A DNA stretch of 64,000 bases, taken from Salinimonas iocasae (lineage in GTDB: Bacteria > Pseudomonadota > Gammaproteobacteria > Enterobacterales > Alteromonadaceae). The notes below the pieces were generated by a model, which made no database searches, had not been told where the DNA came from, and worked only from the letters and a program-made list of their open reading frames with translations. A program made the position numbers and the translations under genes. The stretch spans positions 1,442,001 to 1,506,000 of the forward strand of contig NZ_CP039852.1 of NCBI RefSeq assembly GCF_006228385.1, written 5' to 3'. This document shows, one piece after another, positions 1 through 9,879 of this stretch; position 1 is the stretch's first letter, and the number at the start of each line of letters is the position of its first letter.

Positions 1-408
1 CAAACAACGGGTACCACGTTTCCAATGAAGTTTGTTTTTTGAACAGAGCCAAAAAATTGATGTTTAAAAGTGCAGATAAATAAATTTCTATATAACTTTT
101 TTTATTCAATCTTGAGTTAAAAGATTAAGGTGACTTGTTAGTTTTTGTCGATGAGTTGAGGAAAGTGTAAAAAATAGACGTGATTTTCTGGTATATAAGT
201 AGTTTTAAATAAACTTAGTAAATTTATAAACATTGACCTAATTTAATTTGTTTGATTAGTATGTGGGCGAAAAGTTCATATCAAATAACATTTTTTAAAT
301 AATAAAAATATTATTTGTGTGAGGTTGTTTGTATTTAGCTTTGCTGACAATAAGCAACCAAAAATAATTAGATAAATATAAATAATAACTAATAATCCAG
401 GAAAGGTT
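1..408. other. AT-rich upstream region of the receptor gene
   Basis: No gene is seen here. The stretch is very AT-rich and serves as the leader of the TonB-dependent receptor gene. A purine-rich ribosome binding site (AGGAAAGG, 399-406) lies directly before the ATG at 409. I could not single out one convincing sigma-70 promoter because too many AT-rich hexamers qualify. Confidence 0.5.
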
Positions 409-3387
409 ATGGTCAATTTCAAAAACAATATATTCAAGCGCACAATTGCAGCAGTAGCTGTTACTGCTGCGTTTGGAACAATGTCGCCAGCCATGGCGCA
501 AAGTACAACAGGGGCTGTGTCAGGCCAGGTTGTTAGTTCCTCTAAACAGGCAGTCGATGCGGCAAGCGTTACTATTCGCAATGTTGAAACGGGTTATACA
601 AGAACCGTAGAGGTGGATGAAGAAGGCCGCTACAGATTTCCAGCATTGCCGATCGGCCGCTATACGATTTCAGCTAATGCTCCAGGTTATTCGCAGAACC
701 AGTCTGAAGAGTTTTCTATCAGCGCTGGCGGTTCACGTCAGCTAACCGTTGGCTTAGCGTCAGATGTCGAGCGAATCGAAGTCTCAGGTTCTTCAATCTC
801 AATGATTGATATGCGTTCTTCAGGTACATCACTGAACATCGGTGAAGTTGAAATTGACCGTATTCCCGTTCCCAGAAACGCAACTTCAGTAGCATTGCTT
901 GCGCCCAGTACTACGGCTGGTGACAACCGTTTTGGTAACAATGGAAACCTTGCATCTTTTGGCGGTTCTTCTGTTGCTGAAAACGCTGTTTATATCAATG
1001 GTCTGAATGTAACAAACTTCAGAACAGGTACAGGCTTCTCTAATGTGCCTTTTGAGTTCTATAAACAGTTTGAAGTAAAAACGGGTGGTTATTCTGCTGA
1101 ATTTGGTCGTTCAACCGGTGGTGTCATTAATGCTGTTACCAAAAGCGGTACCAACGAATTTAAAATGGGCGCCAACGTTTATTACCAGCCTGAAAGCTTA
1201 AGAGAACAGAGCCCTGATACTTACCTGTCTGACGGTAGTGCTTATATCGTAAACCGTCTTGATGAAAGAAGTGAGATGGAAGGCAATATCTGGGTTTCAG
1301 GTGCATTCATTGAAGATACTCTGTTCTTTTATGGTATTTATAATCCACGTGACATCAGTAACGAAGGAACAACCGGTGAAGGTAGTAACTTCTTTGATTC
1401 AAGTTCAGACGATGCCTTCTATGGTGGTAAAATTGATTGGATCATCAACGAAGACCATAAGCTGGAATTACTGGCGTTCTCTGACTCCAACACCGTTGTC
1501 ACTGACAACTTCACCAACGACCTGGAAACCGGTGAGAAGACTTATCAGTCAACAGGCTACGAAGAAAATGGTGGTGACAACTGGTCACTAACGTATACCG
1601 GATACCTGACAGACAGCCTTACCGTCAAAGCCCTTTACGGTAAAAATAAATATGACATTACCTCAAGAAGTAATGTGCAAAGCGAGTGTAACTTTCACTA
1701 CGACCTGCGAGAAGATGCTCCAATCGGGCGCTTCGCTGGTTGTATCGGTAGCCCGGCCTATCTCGTAGAAGAAGGTCAGGATGAGCGTGAAGCGATGCGT
1801 ATCGATTTCGAATGGTACGTGGGCGATCACCTGCTGCGTTTTGGTTATGACACGGAAACCAACACATCAAATGCACTGGAAGGCTATTCGGGCCCGGATG
1901 GTAAGTTTGTTTATCTTCGCGACGGCACACCAGGCGCTGAACTGGATAATGGTTCATCCATCCCTGCAGGCGTAAATCAGTATGTAGAAGAGCGCGTGCG
2001 CACTGTATCGGGCAGCTTCGAAACAGAAAACAGCGCGTTTTATGTTGAAGACATCTGGAGTATTACTTACAACCTGACAGCGACTATTGGCTTGCGCTAC
2101 GACACTTTCGACAACATGAACAGTGCCGGCGATACATTTGTTGAGATTGACAACATGTGGGCGCCACGCTTAGGTCTGTCTTACGATATTAACGGTGATG
2201 GCGAGTCCAAAGTCTTTGCTAACGTCGGTCGTTACTTCCTCCCGGTGGCCAGTAATACTAACGTTCGTATGTCAGGTAATGAGTACGATGTGACAACGTA
2301 TTATCCGTTGGTAGGCACTTCTATTGAGCAGTTCAATGGCAGTGAATATCTTGATTATGAAAAAGGCGAGCAAATTGGCGATCCTCGCGTGAATGCGAAC
2401 GGCTCAGTGCCTGATACACGCAGTATCGTTGATCAGGACCTGGATCCTATGTATCAAGATGAATTCATCCTTGGTTATGAAGCGGTATTTGCTGAAAACT
2501 GGAGCTGGGGTATCCGTGGTATTCGTCGTGAGCTGAACGGCGCAATCGATGATATGTCAATTGAGTCTTACCTGGATGATACGTTCGGATGTCATGCGTC
2601 ATCATATGTTCTGGGTAACCCAGGCAAAACAGCTACTATCTTCGCTGATACTGACTGTGCCGATGATGGTGCTGTAGATGAAGCTATTGATATTGATTTA
2701 GCGTCAATTGGCTTCCCTGAGGGTGAGCGTAAGTACAATGCGGTTGAATTAACCCTGGCGCGTGTTTGGGACGGACAATGGTCATTTAACGCCTCTTATA
2801 CCTGGGCGCAAAGCTACGGTAATACGGAAGGTCTGGTGAAATCTGATAACGCACAGGATGATGCGGGTATTACACAGGATTTCGACTTTGCCGATCTGAT
2901 GGATGGCGCGTATGGCTACCTGCCGAACGACCGTCGTCATACCTTTAAAGCGTATGGTGCGTATGCCATGACGGACAACCTGACACTGGGTGCAAACTTC
3001 ATCCTGTCATCAGGCCGTCCTCTGAATGCGTTTGGTGTTGGTCACCCTAATGGCGTACCTTCATATGGTGATACATTCTATGTGTGTAACGCGAACTGTA
3101 CCGACGAAGAAATGGCAAACGAGTACACCAGGTTCCCTCGCGGTAACTTCGGACGCACAGACTGGACACCACGTCTTGATTTGAACGCCACGTACAACAT
3201 GGATTTCTACGAGACAGTGGTTACGTTGAGAGCTGATGTATTTAATGTGCTGAACGCATCTTCTGTACAAAGACGAAACGAGACTGCTGAGCTAAGTTTC
3301 CCGGGTGATACTAACCCGCGTTTCATGGCTGCAACGTCGTATCAAACACCTCGCTATGTTCAGCTAAGCGCAGGCATTGAGTTTTAA
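409..3387 (+). CDS. Oar-like TonB-dependent outer-membrane receptor
   Basis: The 992-residue protein is an outer-membrane receptor of the TonB-dependent, Oar-like kind. A signal peptide ends near residue 30 (AMA-Q). A carboxypeptidase-regulatory-like beta-sandwich follows at about 35-115 (TGAVSGQVV, then the GRYRFPALPIGRYTI pattern). The plug domain lies at about 130-260, with NAVYINGLNVTNF and the plug-end motif GGVINAVTKSGTNEF. The rest is a long beta-barrel ending in a terminal Phe (SAGIEF), the usual outer-membrane insertion signal. The substrate cannot be read from sequence; relatives in marine gammaproteobacteria are thought to import oligopeptides, glycans or chelated metals. It is monocistronic, with a strong terminator about 95 bp downstream. 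Confidence 0.93.
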   Translation: MVNFKNNIFKRTIAAVAVTAAFGTMSPAMAQSTTGAVSGQVVSSSKQAVDAASVTIRNVETGYTRTVEVDEEGRYRFPALPIGRYTISANAPGYSQNQSEEFSISAGGSRQLTVGLASDVERIEVSGSSISMIDMRSSGTSLNIGEVEIDRIPVPRNATSVALLAPSTTAGDNRFGNNGNLASFGGSSVAENAVYINGLNVTNFRTGTGFSNVPFEFYKQFEVKTGGYSAEFGRSTGGVINAVTKSGTNEFKMGANVYYQPESLREQSPDTYLSDGSAYIVNRLDERSEMEGNIWVSGAFIEDTLFFYGIYNPRDISNEGTTGEGSNFFDSSSDDAFYGGKIDWIINEDHKLELLAFSDSNTVVTDNFTNDLETGEKTYQSTGYEENGGDNWSLTYTGYLTDSLTVKALYGKNKYDITSRSNVQSECNFHYDLREDAPIGRFAGCIGSPAYLVEEGQDEREAMRIDFEWYVGDHLLRFGYDTETNTSNALEGYSGPDGKFVYLRDGTPGAELDNGSSIPAGVNQYVEERVRTVSGSFETENSAFYVEDIWSITYNLTATIGLRYDTFDNMNSAGDTFVEIDNMWAPRLGLSYDINGDGESKVFANVGRYFLPVASNTNVRMSGNEYDVTTYYPLVGTSIEQFNGSEYLDYEKGEQIGDPRVNANGSVPDTRSIVDQDLDPMYQDEFILGYEAVFAENWSWGIRGIRRELNGAIDDMSIESYLDDTFGCHASSYVLGNPGKTATIFADTDCADDGAVDEAIDIDLASIGFPEGERKYNAVELTLARVWDGQWSFNASYTWAQSYGNTEGLVKSDNAQDDAGITQDFDFADLMDGAYGYLPNDRRHTFKAYGAYAMTDNLTLGANFILSSGRPLNAFGVGHPNGVPSYGDTFYVCNANCTDEEMANEYTRFPRGNFGRTDWTPRLDLNATYNMDFYETVVTLRADVFNVLNASSVQRRNETAELSFPGDTNPRFMAATSYQTPRYVQLSAGIEF

Positions 3388-3480
3388 TTAACTCACTTTT
3401 AGTCGTTCAGTAGACTGAGCGACGTTACAAATCGCCGTTCGGTTAGGTGTCTCCCTATGAACGGTCGATTTTTCTAAACG

Positions 3481-3514
3481 AATCCGATGTCACAACATGG
3501 CATCGGATTTTTTT
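3481..3514 (+). terminator. Rho-independent terminator after the receptor gene
   Basis: A 9-bp perfect stem (AATCCGATG / CATCGGATT) with an 11-nt loop is followed directly by a T run. A weaker inverted repeat (about 3430-3470) lies just upstream and may act with it. Confidence 0.85.
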
Positions 3515-3843
3515 ATGTCTGACAAGAGTCGATTCATAAAGAGGAAAAATGACTTACCATCGATTTTTATTCATTTTTGTTTAATTTGCAGACTTGCTAT
3601 AACCATCGGGTAATTATCGTTTCCTTTTTCGCCGTAGACGTTACCACTTTCGAACTTACTGTACCGATGTTTTTCACTAAGGCTTCCCTGGTGAGGTGAA
3701 CGTAGAGATGTGAGCGAGCCGGCAATTCTGTAGTCTCTTACGTGAAGTTATTATGGGGCTTATTTTTATTACAATGACTTGGGTGAGAGAGTGGTGAGGC
3801 TGTAAGCGATGTTATCTATTAAAATTTACTGGGCCGGGAATTT
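3515..3843. other. Intergenic region, no gene seen
   Basis: About 330 bp between the receptor terminator and the next exported protein. No open frame with a usable start and no RNA-like structure was recognised. Confidence 0.4.
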
Positions 3844-4446
3844 ATGCAAAAAGTTCTTCATCTCATATTCTTGCTTTTAGTTAGCAAGCTTGCACGTGGC
3901 ATTACTCTTTTACCTGATCCGCTGGAGCTGGTGGTTGAACACACCGATGCGATTGCGCATGTGCGTGTAACAGAGGGCTGGGCAATGTTCTTTAGTGAGG
4001 ACAAGCTCAAACGTGTACTACCCTGTATGGGACTTTATAAGGTAAAAGTACTCAAAACATTAAAAGGAAAGGTAACACAGACAGAATTTGGAATTAATTA
4101 CAATCTTATGCTTATCCCTGGCAAGGAGTACCTGCTGTTTTTCGATAATAACGGTGGGCTCGGAGTGGAGTTTATGATGCATAAACCATCTGATTTTCAA
4201 GAGTGTTTAGAAGGGCAGCCTTCAATAATGGCCCGGTGGCGCGCATCATCGCAGATTGAATGGTCGCACTCAGACGATGCTGGCTGGATACAAACAGCGA
4301 CGCTACCACTCGGTGTGATAGTCAACGGTGTAAAAATAAGTGATCAAGGTAAGGTGAGGCTAGACGAGTATATTGAAACGATTGAAAAGATTATTTCAGA
4401 ACAAGCCCAAAAAGGTCCCGGCACAAACTCAGATCGAAATGAATAA
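3844..4446 (+). CDS. Exported protein of unknown function, TIMP/NTR-like pattern
   Basis: 200 residues. A hydrophobic N-terminus (LHLIFLLLVSKLARG) looks like a signal peptide. The mature part has alternating beta-strands with the pattern ADAIAHVRV-type strand, YKVKVLKTLKG, and GKEYLLFF. This layout occurs in many uncharacterised bacterial secreted proteins related to tissue-inhibitor/netrin-like folds, where a strand reporting 'vkVlktlKG' is followed by 'pGkeYLlF'. Two cysteines (in LPCMGLY and FQECLEG) could form a disulphide. No catalytic motif is visible. Codon use and exported character suggest a real gene, but its job is unknown and the family assignment is by pattern only. Confidence 0.6.
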   Translation: MQKVLHLIFLLLVSKLARGITLLPDPLELVVEHTDAIAHVRVTEGWAMFFSEDKLKRVLPCMGLYKVKVLKTLKGKVTQTEFGINYNLMLIPGKEYLLFFDNNGGLGVEFMMHKPSDFQECLEGQPSIMARWRASSQIEWSHSDDAGWIQTATLPLGVIVNGVKISDQGKVRLDEYIETIEKIISEQAQKGPGTNSDRNE

Positions 4447-4609
4447 CTTTTTAGTTTAGCTCCTGTAGTCCGTATGACTTCACCGGTATAGCGCAAGGAA
4501 TGGTGGTTGTTACCCCGGTATGAGAGCGACTACGCGATAAATCTTATGATGGCAGAAATTAACTGTTATCTTTTAGGGATATCTTGCATATTTCTACGCG
4601 GTAATTTTA

Positions 4610-4915
4610 ATGAAAACAGAAATCGTTAAAGTACTTGTCCTGGCGTCGGCAATAAGCTGTACAGTATCTGAGGCGAAAACCAATAAAGACAAGTCTTTGC
4701 CTCCCGGACTGGAAAAGAAAGTGAACCGCATGGGTCAGCTTCCACCTGGCTGGCAGAAGAAGCTTGCTGTGGGTAAGCACTTAGATACGCAGGTGTACAA
4801 AAACGCATCGGTCATGGCTCCTGTCCAAAACGATGGTATTGTCACCGTAGAGGTTGACGGACGAGTCATCAGGCTTATTGAAGCAACCAGGGAAATCGTC
4901 GAAATCCTGAGATAA
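4610..4915 (+). CDS. Small periplasmic protein with PPG(L/W)xKK motifs
   Basis: 101 residues with an N-terminal signal-like segment (VLVLASAISCTVSEA). The mature protein carries two basic proline-glycine motifs, LPPGLEKK and LPPGWQKK, then a C-terminal segment ending in VDGRVIRLIEATREIVEIL. Short proteins with exactly this build (two 'lPPGl.kKl' motifs, then 'v.vedrvvrvleatreil') are widespread in Proteobacteria as conserved hypothetical, RcnB-like periplasmic proteins. No biochemical role is established that I can name. It is a single gene preceded by AT-rich DNA; no operon partner is visible. Confidence 0.72.
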   Translation: MKTEIVKVLVLASAISCTVSEAKTNKDKSLPPGLEKKVNRMGQLPPGWQKKLAVGKHLDTQVYKNASVMAPVQNDGIVTVEVDGRVIRLIEATREIVEILR

Positions 4916-5306
4916 AACCGTATATGTCTGCCTGAAAGATATCCTTACGGGCGTTTGTTATCTGACAAGCGCCATGCTGTTTAATAACCTGTCTTCTTTT
5001 GAAGCACTTGAGCATTTGTATCTTAGCGTGGGCTGAGTGCAAACCAAAATCAGCACGGTAACGAAATCATGTGTTTTGACGGCTAATTGGTGGCATGGGT
5101 CTTCCTTCACAATTTTTTGTTGGAAAATCAAAGGGGGTGCGAACCAATACGTGTTACAAAGCGTGTGCTGCACACACTGCGCTAATGTAGTTCTCTGCGG
5201 TCACAGAGAAATAAAACGCGAGGGCGCTTTGCGATTATCACTTACTTATCGATGCCGTAAAGCTTGATGTAGTGCGGGCATAATGAAGACAGTAGGAGAA
5301 CGCTTG
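4916..5306. other. Intergenic region with two short hairpins
   Basis: About 390 bp without a convincing gene. Two hairpins sit close together near 5160-5215: GTGTG-CTG-CACAC, and TTCTCTG with CAGAGAA around a 6-nt loop. Neither is followed by a T run. The plus-strand frame crossing them is not protein-like (see rejected items). Confidence 0.4.
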
Positions 5307-5708
5307 ATGGCTGATTACTATGGTTTTTGCCTGTGTGGTAATGCTAAATTTGAGGTGCAGGGGAAGGTTGACGGTTCTTACCTGTGCCATTGTCGGCATT
5401 GCCAAAAGGATACCGGGTCAGCCCATGCGGCCAATCTATTTTCGAAATCGGCCAGATTGAAATGGTTATCAGGTGCAGATTCTGTGACTACCTTCACGCT
5501 TTCAGGTACTTGCCACAAGATAAGTTTTTGTAAATTTTGCGGCTCCTCAATGCCAGGTATTCATCAGGATGGTTTGCTTGTCATTCCCGCCGGATGTCTG
5601 GATACACCAGTCACTATACGACCAAACGCTCACATCTTTACTTCCAGTAAAGCTGGCTGGGATAAAGATTTATATGATGTGCCAGAATTCTGCAGGTTGC
5701 CTGAATAA
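5307..5708 (+). CDS. GFA-family (glutathione-dependent formaldehyde-activating-like) zinc protein
   Basis: The protein (133 residues from the preferred start) has the zinc-binding cysteine layout of the GFA/CENP-V family: CLCGNAKFE near the N-terminus, CHCRHCQKDTGS next, and CKFCGS in the second half, with HKISFCKFCGS spacing typical of the fold. Members include Gfa, proposed to help form S-hydroxymethylglutathione, but most are of unknown substrate. I chose ATG 5307 because AGGAG lies 8 nt upstream; an in-frame ATG at 5283 lacks such a site and would add 8 residues. It stands alone, with no glutathione or formaldehyde genes nearby, so the substrate is open. Confidence 0.82.
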   Translation: MADYYGFCLCGNAKFEVQGKVDGSYLCHCRHCQKDTGSAHAANLFSKSARLKWLSGADSVTTFTLSGTCHKISFCKFCGSSMPGIHQDGLLVIPAGCLDTPVTIRPNAHIFTSSKAGWDKDLYDVPEFCRLPE

Positions 5709-6110
5709 GCGGCTAGTACATACCAACCCGTGTCAGTCGCTTAACCTCGCAGGACTAGTTCAAACACTGAGTGCATGCCTTCTATTTACGACAGTGACTT
5801 GCTGAAACTTAGATATAGTTATCTCCTTGGCGCCTCTCTTTCCAAGCAAGGTGTGGTTTGCAATTCTTCAGCCACTTACTGAGCAGCTTCACACACAAAC
5901 GTGACATAGGTGTGGACGTTTGCTGGCACATCGAACAGATTTAAACAACAGGTCAATTGCTTATGACATTCATCCGTCGTGTGCTTAATCGCTTTTGTTG
6001 CGATGTATATCGTAATGCGGAGTCAGTAACAACGGTACCAGTCTAGCAATTTAATATCGGCGATAAGACGTATCGGGAAATTTCGGGCTTACCATTGATC
6101 ACTTGCCTGG
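5709..6110. other. Intergenic region, nothing recognised
   Basis: About 400 bp between two convergent genes. No gene, terminator with T run, or repeat was recognised. Confidence 0.4.
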
Positions 6111-7010
6111 TTAATTCTTTTGCACATATATTGTGTTGTTGGCAGCGTCAATAATACTATTAATAGAGGCCAGCTCTTTGTTACCGACAATTCCTACAAA
6201 CATGCCATTTTTCGACCCAATAGCCTGTTTTAAAGCACCGAAGTCAGCAACGAGAAAATCGCCATTAATTGCCGCACTTCCGATTTTTATTGTTTTGTTA
6301 AGTACGACCTTCATAGGTGTCTCTGTTCCATCATGGCCAACTAATTTTGCTTTTGGATGATTTTCCAAATCGAAACCAAAATCATCGTCTACTACAGACA
6401 TATCTAAAACAACTTGTTGTGCACCTGAATCCACTAGCATGACTACATCCTGTTGCTCAAGTCTTGCTTTAACAAGGTTAAATCCCATTTCAGTTTGTAG
6501 CAGAGGAATGGCGGTATATTTTGAACCAGAACCTGTAAACCTCGCTTCTACATCATTGTCTTTTTTTGGTACTAAAAGTCTGCTGTTCCTAATATCAACC
6601 AAAGCGTGAAGTTCAACAATTGCATCATGGCCAATGATTCCGTCAATCTGAGGCTCTAGATGAAGTGTTGAATTTGAATGTATATTCTTGAGTGTTAGCT
6701 CGTGAGTTCCTATGACCAGTGACTCGATGCTAATTGGGAAGGTTTCTATTTTGCCTTTTTCTTCGTCACCTATAATGATTCCATCTATAGCGCTTTTTGC
6801 ATTTCTGATGCCGAAATACTTAAGCTTACTCAGGCCAACAATAGACCCCGTTGAGCCTGTATCAAGAATAAATGTCCCCTCTCTTCCATTAATCACTGCT
6901 TCAAGGCTAAAGTGCCCGTCATCTGTAACTTGCAATGGAATCTCATCCATAGCTCCTTGCGCGAAGGGCGCGTAGATGAAAAGAAAGGCAAATAGAGTAC
7001 TAAATTTCAT
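6111..7010 (-). CDS. Exported double-domain retropepsin-like aspartic protease
   Basis: 299 residues with a signal peptide (FSTLFAFLFIYAPFAQGA, cleavage near residue 20). The sequence contains two retropepsin-like halves. Half one has ILDTGSTGS (Asp50) and later IDGIIGHDAI (121-130). Half two has LVDSGAQQVV (Asp194) and later FVGIVGNKEL. Each half therefore shows the D-(T/S)-G-(S/A) catalytic loop and the hydrophobic-Gly partner motif of an aspartyl protease lobe. Retropepsins normally dimerise, and pepsins are fused duplications, so this chain could form one bilobal active site by itself. It is transcribed away from the DUF885 gene. Substrate unknown; a periplasmic location follows from the signal peptide. 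Confidence 0.8.
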   Translation of the reverse strand: MKFSTLFAFLFIYAPFAQGAMDEIPLQVTDDGHFSLEAVINGREGTFILDTGSTGSIVGLSKLKYFGIRNAKSAIDGIIIGDEEKGKIETFPISIESLVIGTHELTLKNIHSNSTLHLEPQIDGIIGHDAIVELHALVDIRNSRLLVPKKDNDVEARFTGSGSKYTAIPLLQTEMGFNLVKARLEQQDVVMLVDSGAQQVVLDMSVVDDDFGFDLENHPKAKLVGHDGTETPMKVVLNKTIKIGSAAINGDFLVADFGALKQAIGSKNGMFVGIVGNKELASINSIIDAANNTIYVQKN

Positions 7011-7373
7011 TCAACATCCTTGTTGTGGCTAAATTTCAATGACTGCTATCGCATATTAGTCACTGTTATAAAAGCATTGCAATTACTAATGATAATCTCT
7101 ACTAGTAAATTGGTTAAACAAAATCGCTTGCTACTTATACCGCCAGTATCCCTTAGTAATCACATCATCCTGCCTGATTGTGGACTGGACGCAAATGCAG
7201 ATTTCACTTTTCGATTAACTTTTATCAGCAGCGCTGTGATTAATTGTTGTCGGTTCCCATTCTATGCCCGGTTCCAGCATCTCACGACATATTGAGGTAA
7301 AGCTAGGTCGAATCTACATGAAAATGTAGTGCTGATGCGCAACAATGAGTAAATTGACGGAAGGAGAAAAAGA
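7011..7373. other. Divergent promoter region, no gene seen
   Basis: About 360 bp between the divergent retropepsin and DUF885 genes. Promoters for both must lie here, but no single pair of boxes stands out. The site AAGGAG (7361-7366) is the ribosome binding site of the DUF885 gene. Confidence 0.4.
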
Positions 7374-9257
7374 TTGCTTAAAAATATAATAACCGTTTCA
7401 TTAATATCTGCCACGCTAATGGCGGGATGCTCAGGGCCTGGCAAGACAACGTCCGGCGCAGATACTGTCACTTCGGGCAGCATGACTGAGAAACAGGCCG
7501 TGTCATTGCTTGAGCAGCGCCAGGCCAAGTGGACAAATACCTTTATTAGCGCACAGCCAACTCTGGCTTCAATGCTCGGACTGACAGAGGAGCAGGCAAA
7601 TGGAGCGTATGCCCATCGTCTACCCGACTATAGTCCCGCCGGAATGGCCTCCTTTCAGCAGGATATGCGACGCGCCGTTGCATCTTTAAAAGACATTGAC
7701 GCCAGGGCATTGCCTGATAATAAACAACAACACCTGAAAATTCTGATTAATCTTTTTCAGTACTATGCGGGAGATAACAATTTTCCCGGTGGGTATATCG
7801 ATACCTGGGCAGGTCATTTACCTTATATTATCAATCAGATATCAGGCCCTTTGATTGATGTGCCAAAGGTAATGCAAGTACAACAGTCTGTAAAAAGTAA
7901 CGCCGATGCTGAAGCGTATTTATCCAGGCTCAAAAAAATGGATGATTTTGTTAATGGTGTAGTGGCCAAATTCAGGCAGGATATGGCTCAGGGCATCATT
8001 CTTCCCAAAAAACTGCATCCCAAAACGTTGCAATTTTTGAATAACTTTCTTGCCTCGGCGCCTGCGGATCATGAATTGGTTACGACGTTCGAAAGTAAGT
8101 TGGCGCAAATTGATACGATGAGTGACGAGGATCGAGCCGATTATACTGAGAAAGCGGCTGCGTTGGTCGAAAGCGTCGTTTATCCAGCTTATAAGCGCGC
8201 TCTGAGCGCCGTAAATGAAAGCGAGCAGCAAGCCAGTAACGACGACGGCATTTGGTCGCAACCAAACGGAGAAGCATTTTATCAGCATGCAATCCGTTTT
8301 CTGGGGGACAGCACGCTTAGCGCAGATGCCATTCATCAACTTGGATTAAGTGAAGTTGACCGGATCTCAGCCCAAATGGATTCGATTTTACGCGAACAGG
8401 GCTATGCCGAAGGGACGGTTGGCGAGCGCATGATGCAGCTTGCGAAGCTGCCGGGTCAGGTTTATCCGGCTACCGATGCGGGACGGGCAGATCTTCTGGG
8501 TTATTTAAATGAAGAGATTGAGGGAGTGATGGCCAAAGCGCCGGAATTTTATGGCACTCTACCAGAACAAGCCGTAGAAGTGCGCCGTATCCCTCCTGTA
8601 TCGGAAGCCGGAGAAGCCGGTGGTTTTTACTCACCGCCTTCGCTGGATGGTTCGCGTCCGGGTATCTACTGGATTAATTTACGTGACATGAAAGCGGTAC
8701 CTAAATTTGGTCTGAAAACCCTCACGTACCACGAGGCTGTTCCAGGCCATCATTTTCAGATCGCGCTTAATATGGCACAGCAGGATATTGGCTTATTACG
8801 CCAAAATGCCCCTTACAATGCTTACGTTGAAGGATGGGCATTATATTCTGAGTTTGTTGCCAGCGAACGTATGGGAATGTATGAAGACGATCCATTAGGC
8901 AATCTTGGGCGTCTTCAGGCTGAGCTTTATCGCGCTGTCAGACTGGTGGTGGATACCGGGTTACATCTTAAGCACTGGACACGAGAGCAAGCTATCGACT
9001 ATTTCCATAAAACCACAGGCACCTCTTTGTCTGATGTGGTTCCGGAAGTCGAGCGTTACATGGCCTGGCCAGGTCAGGCACTAGGTTACAAGCTGGGGAT
9101 GCTCGAGTTTGTGTCTCTTGAAAAAGAGACCCGGGAGGCGCTCAAAGAAAAGTTTGATATCCGTGAGTTCCACGACGTGATTTTACTGCCCGGTGCCAGA
9201 CCAATATCGATGGTAAAAGCTGATGTGAAAAACTGGATAGCGGAAAAACAACGATAA
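7374..9257 (+). CDS. DUF885-family lipoprotein, predicted zinc peptidase
   Basis: 627 residues. The N-terminus is a lipoprotein signal (LISATLMAGC, Cys near residue 19). The C-terminal half carries the family's zinc motif HEAVPGHH (around residue 453) and, about 35 residues on, EGWALYSEF, which supplies the third metal ligand in gluzincin-like folds. The end (PGQALGYKLGMLE, then REFHDVILLPGARPI) is the usual DUF885 C-terminus. The start is TTG at 7374, supported by AAGGAG 7 nt upstream; no ATG fits the signal peptide. It is predicted to be a membrane-anchored periplasmic metallopeptidase or related hydrolase. Monocistronic, with a hairpin after the stop. Confidence 0.9.
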   Translation: MLKNIITVSLISATLMAGCSGPGKTTSGADTVTSGSMTEKQAVSLLEQRQAKWTNTFISAQPTLASMLGLTEEQANGAYAHRLPDYSPAGMASFQQDMRRAVASLKDIDARALPDNKQQHLKILINLFQYYAGDNNFPGGYIDTWAGHLPYIINQISGPLIDVPKVMQVQQSVKSNADAEAYLSRLKKMDDFVNGVVAKFRQDMAQGIILPKKLHPKTLQFLNNFLASAPADHELVTTFESKLAQIDTMSDEDRADYTEKAAALVESVVYPAYKRALSAVNESEQQASNDDGIWSQPNGEAFYQHAIRFLGDSTLSADAIHQLGLSEVDRISAQMDSILREQGYAEGTVGERMMQLAKLPGQVYPATDAGRADLLGYLNEEIEGVMAKAPEFYGTLPEQAVEVRRIPPVSEAGEAGGFYSPPSLDGSRPGIYWINLRDMKAVPKFGLKTLTYHEAVPGHHFQIALNMAQQDIGLLRQNAPYNAYVEGWALYSEFVASERMGMYEDDPLGNLGRLQAELYRAVRLVVDTGLHLKHWTREQAIDYFHKTTGTSLSDVVPEVERYMAWPGQALGYKLGMLEFVSLEKETREALKEKFDIREFHDVILLPGARPISMVKADVKNWIAEKQR

Positions 9258-9314
9258 TTTACCTATCGTTAGTCTTCTATTAAGGCCGCGGCGATGACCA
9301 CGTCGCGGTTTCTT
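9250..9314 (+). terminator. Two hairpins after the DUF885 gene, possible terminator
   Basis: A 7-bp hairpin (AACGATA / TATCGTT) spans the stop codon. A GC-rich imperfect hairpin (CCGCGGCG / CGTCGCGG, 9286-9308) follows and leads into TTTCTT. The T run is short, so termination is only likely. Confidence 0.45.
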
Positions 9315-9879
9315 AACGAGCATGCCGCTGACAGAAACTTTGCTATCCAGAGGGTCAACCCGACAAGTCTGGCTGCGTGGTCGTGATTTCTATTTCGATA
9401 GGTATCTTTCGGTTTCACGCCAATCAGATGCTGCTTCATGGCCATGGTACTTTGTTCTTCGCTGCGGCGTTTCTTAATTTAAAATCGTCCTCGTTCTCAA
9501 TGTATCGGAAAATACATAAGGCGTTGTCCTTCTAGATTCAGTACGAAGATCTCAAAAAATGGGATATCGCTGGACTAGGGAAGGTTTACTAATGGCGAAT
9601 CGCACTGCATTTGTTTCGATAATTGACACTCGCATCCCTTGTTGAGTTTATTCGATTCACTCAACAGCCCGTTTGACCCCGCGTCGTAACAAACCACATA
9701 GGCATCGTCAGTCGGACGCGTGTTTATCTTTAGGAAAACGGGTCAGAAAAATGACGGTACTTACCATCAAAATCAATGCTTGTACTTAGTCGTACGCCGA
9801 GCATAAGATACCGCGCTTTGAATGTTAACTGGGCAAAAGTCCGGTAATTCAACCGTTGTTGAAATGATAGTCGGTTGGG
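9315..9879. other. Intergenic region with an orphan minus-strand frame
   Basis: About 570 bp before the helicase gene. On the minus strand, from about 9480 down to about 9264, a frame of roughly 70 codons stays open and includes a MAMKQHLIGVKPKDTYRN stretch, but there is an in-frame stop just upstream and no recognisable family. It may be a decayed gene fragment (possibly transposase-like). Nothing else was recognised. Confidence 0.3.

Noticed and set aside
5037..5267. 76-codon plus-strand frame
   Set aside because: Contains two hairpins, has no ribosome binding site and no protein-like pattern.
7920..8339. 139-codon frame opposite the DUF885 gene
   Set aside because: Shadow of a strong coding region on the other strand; no supporting motif.
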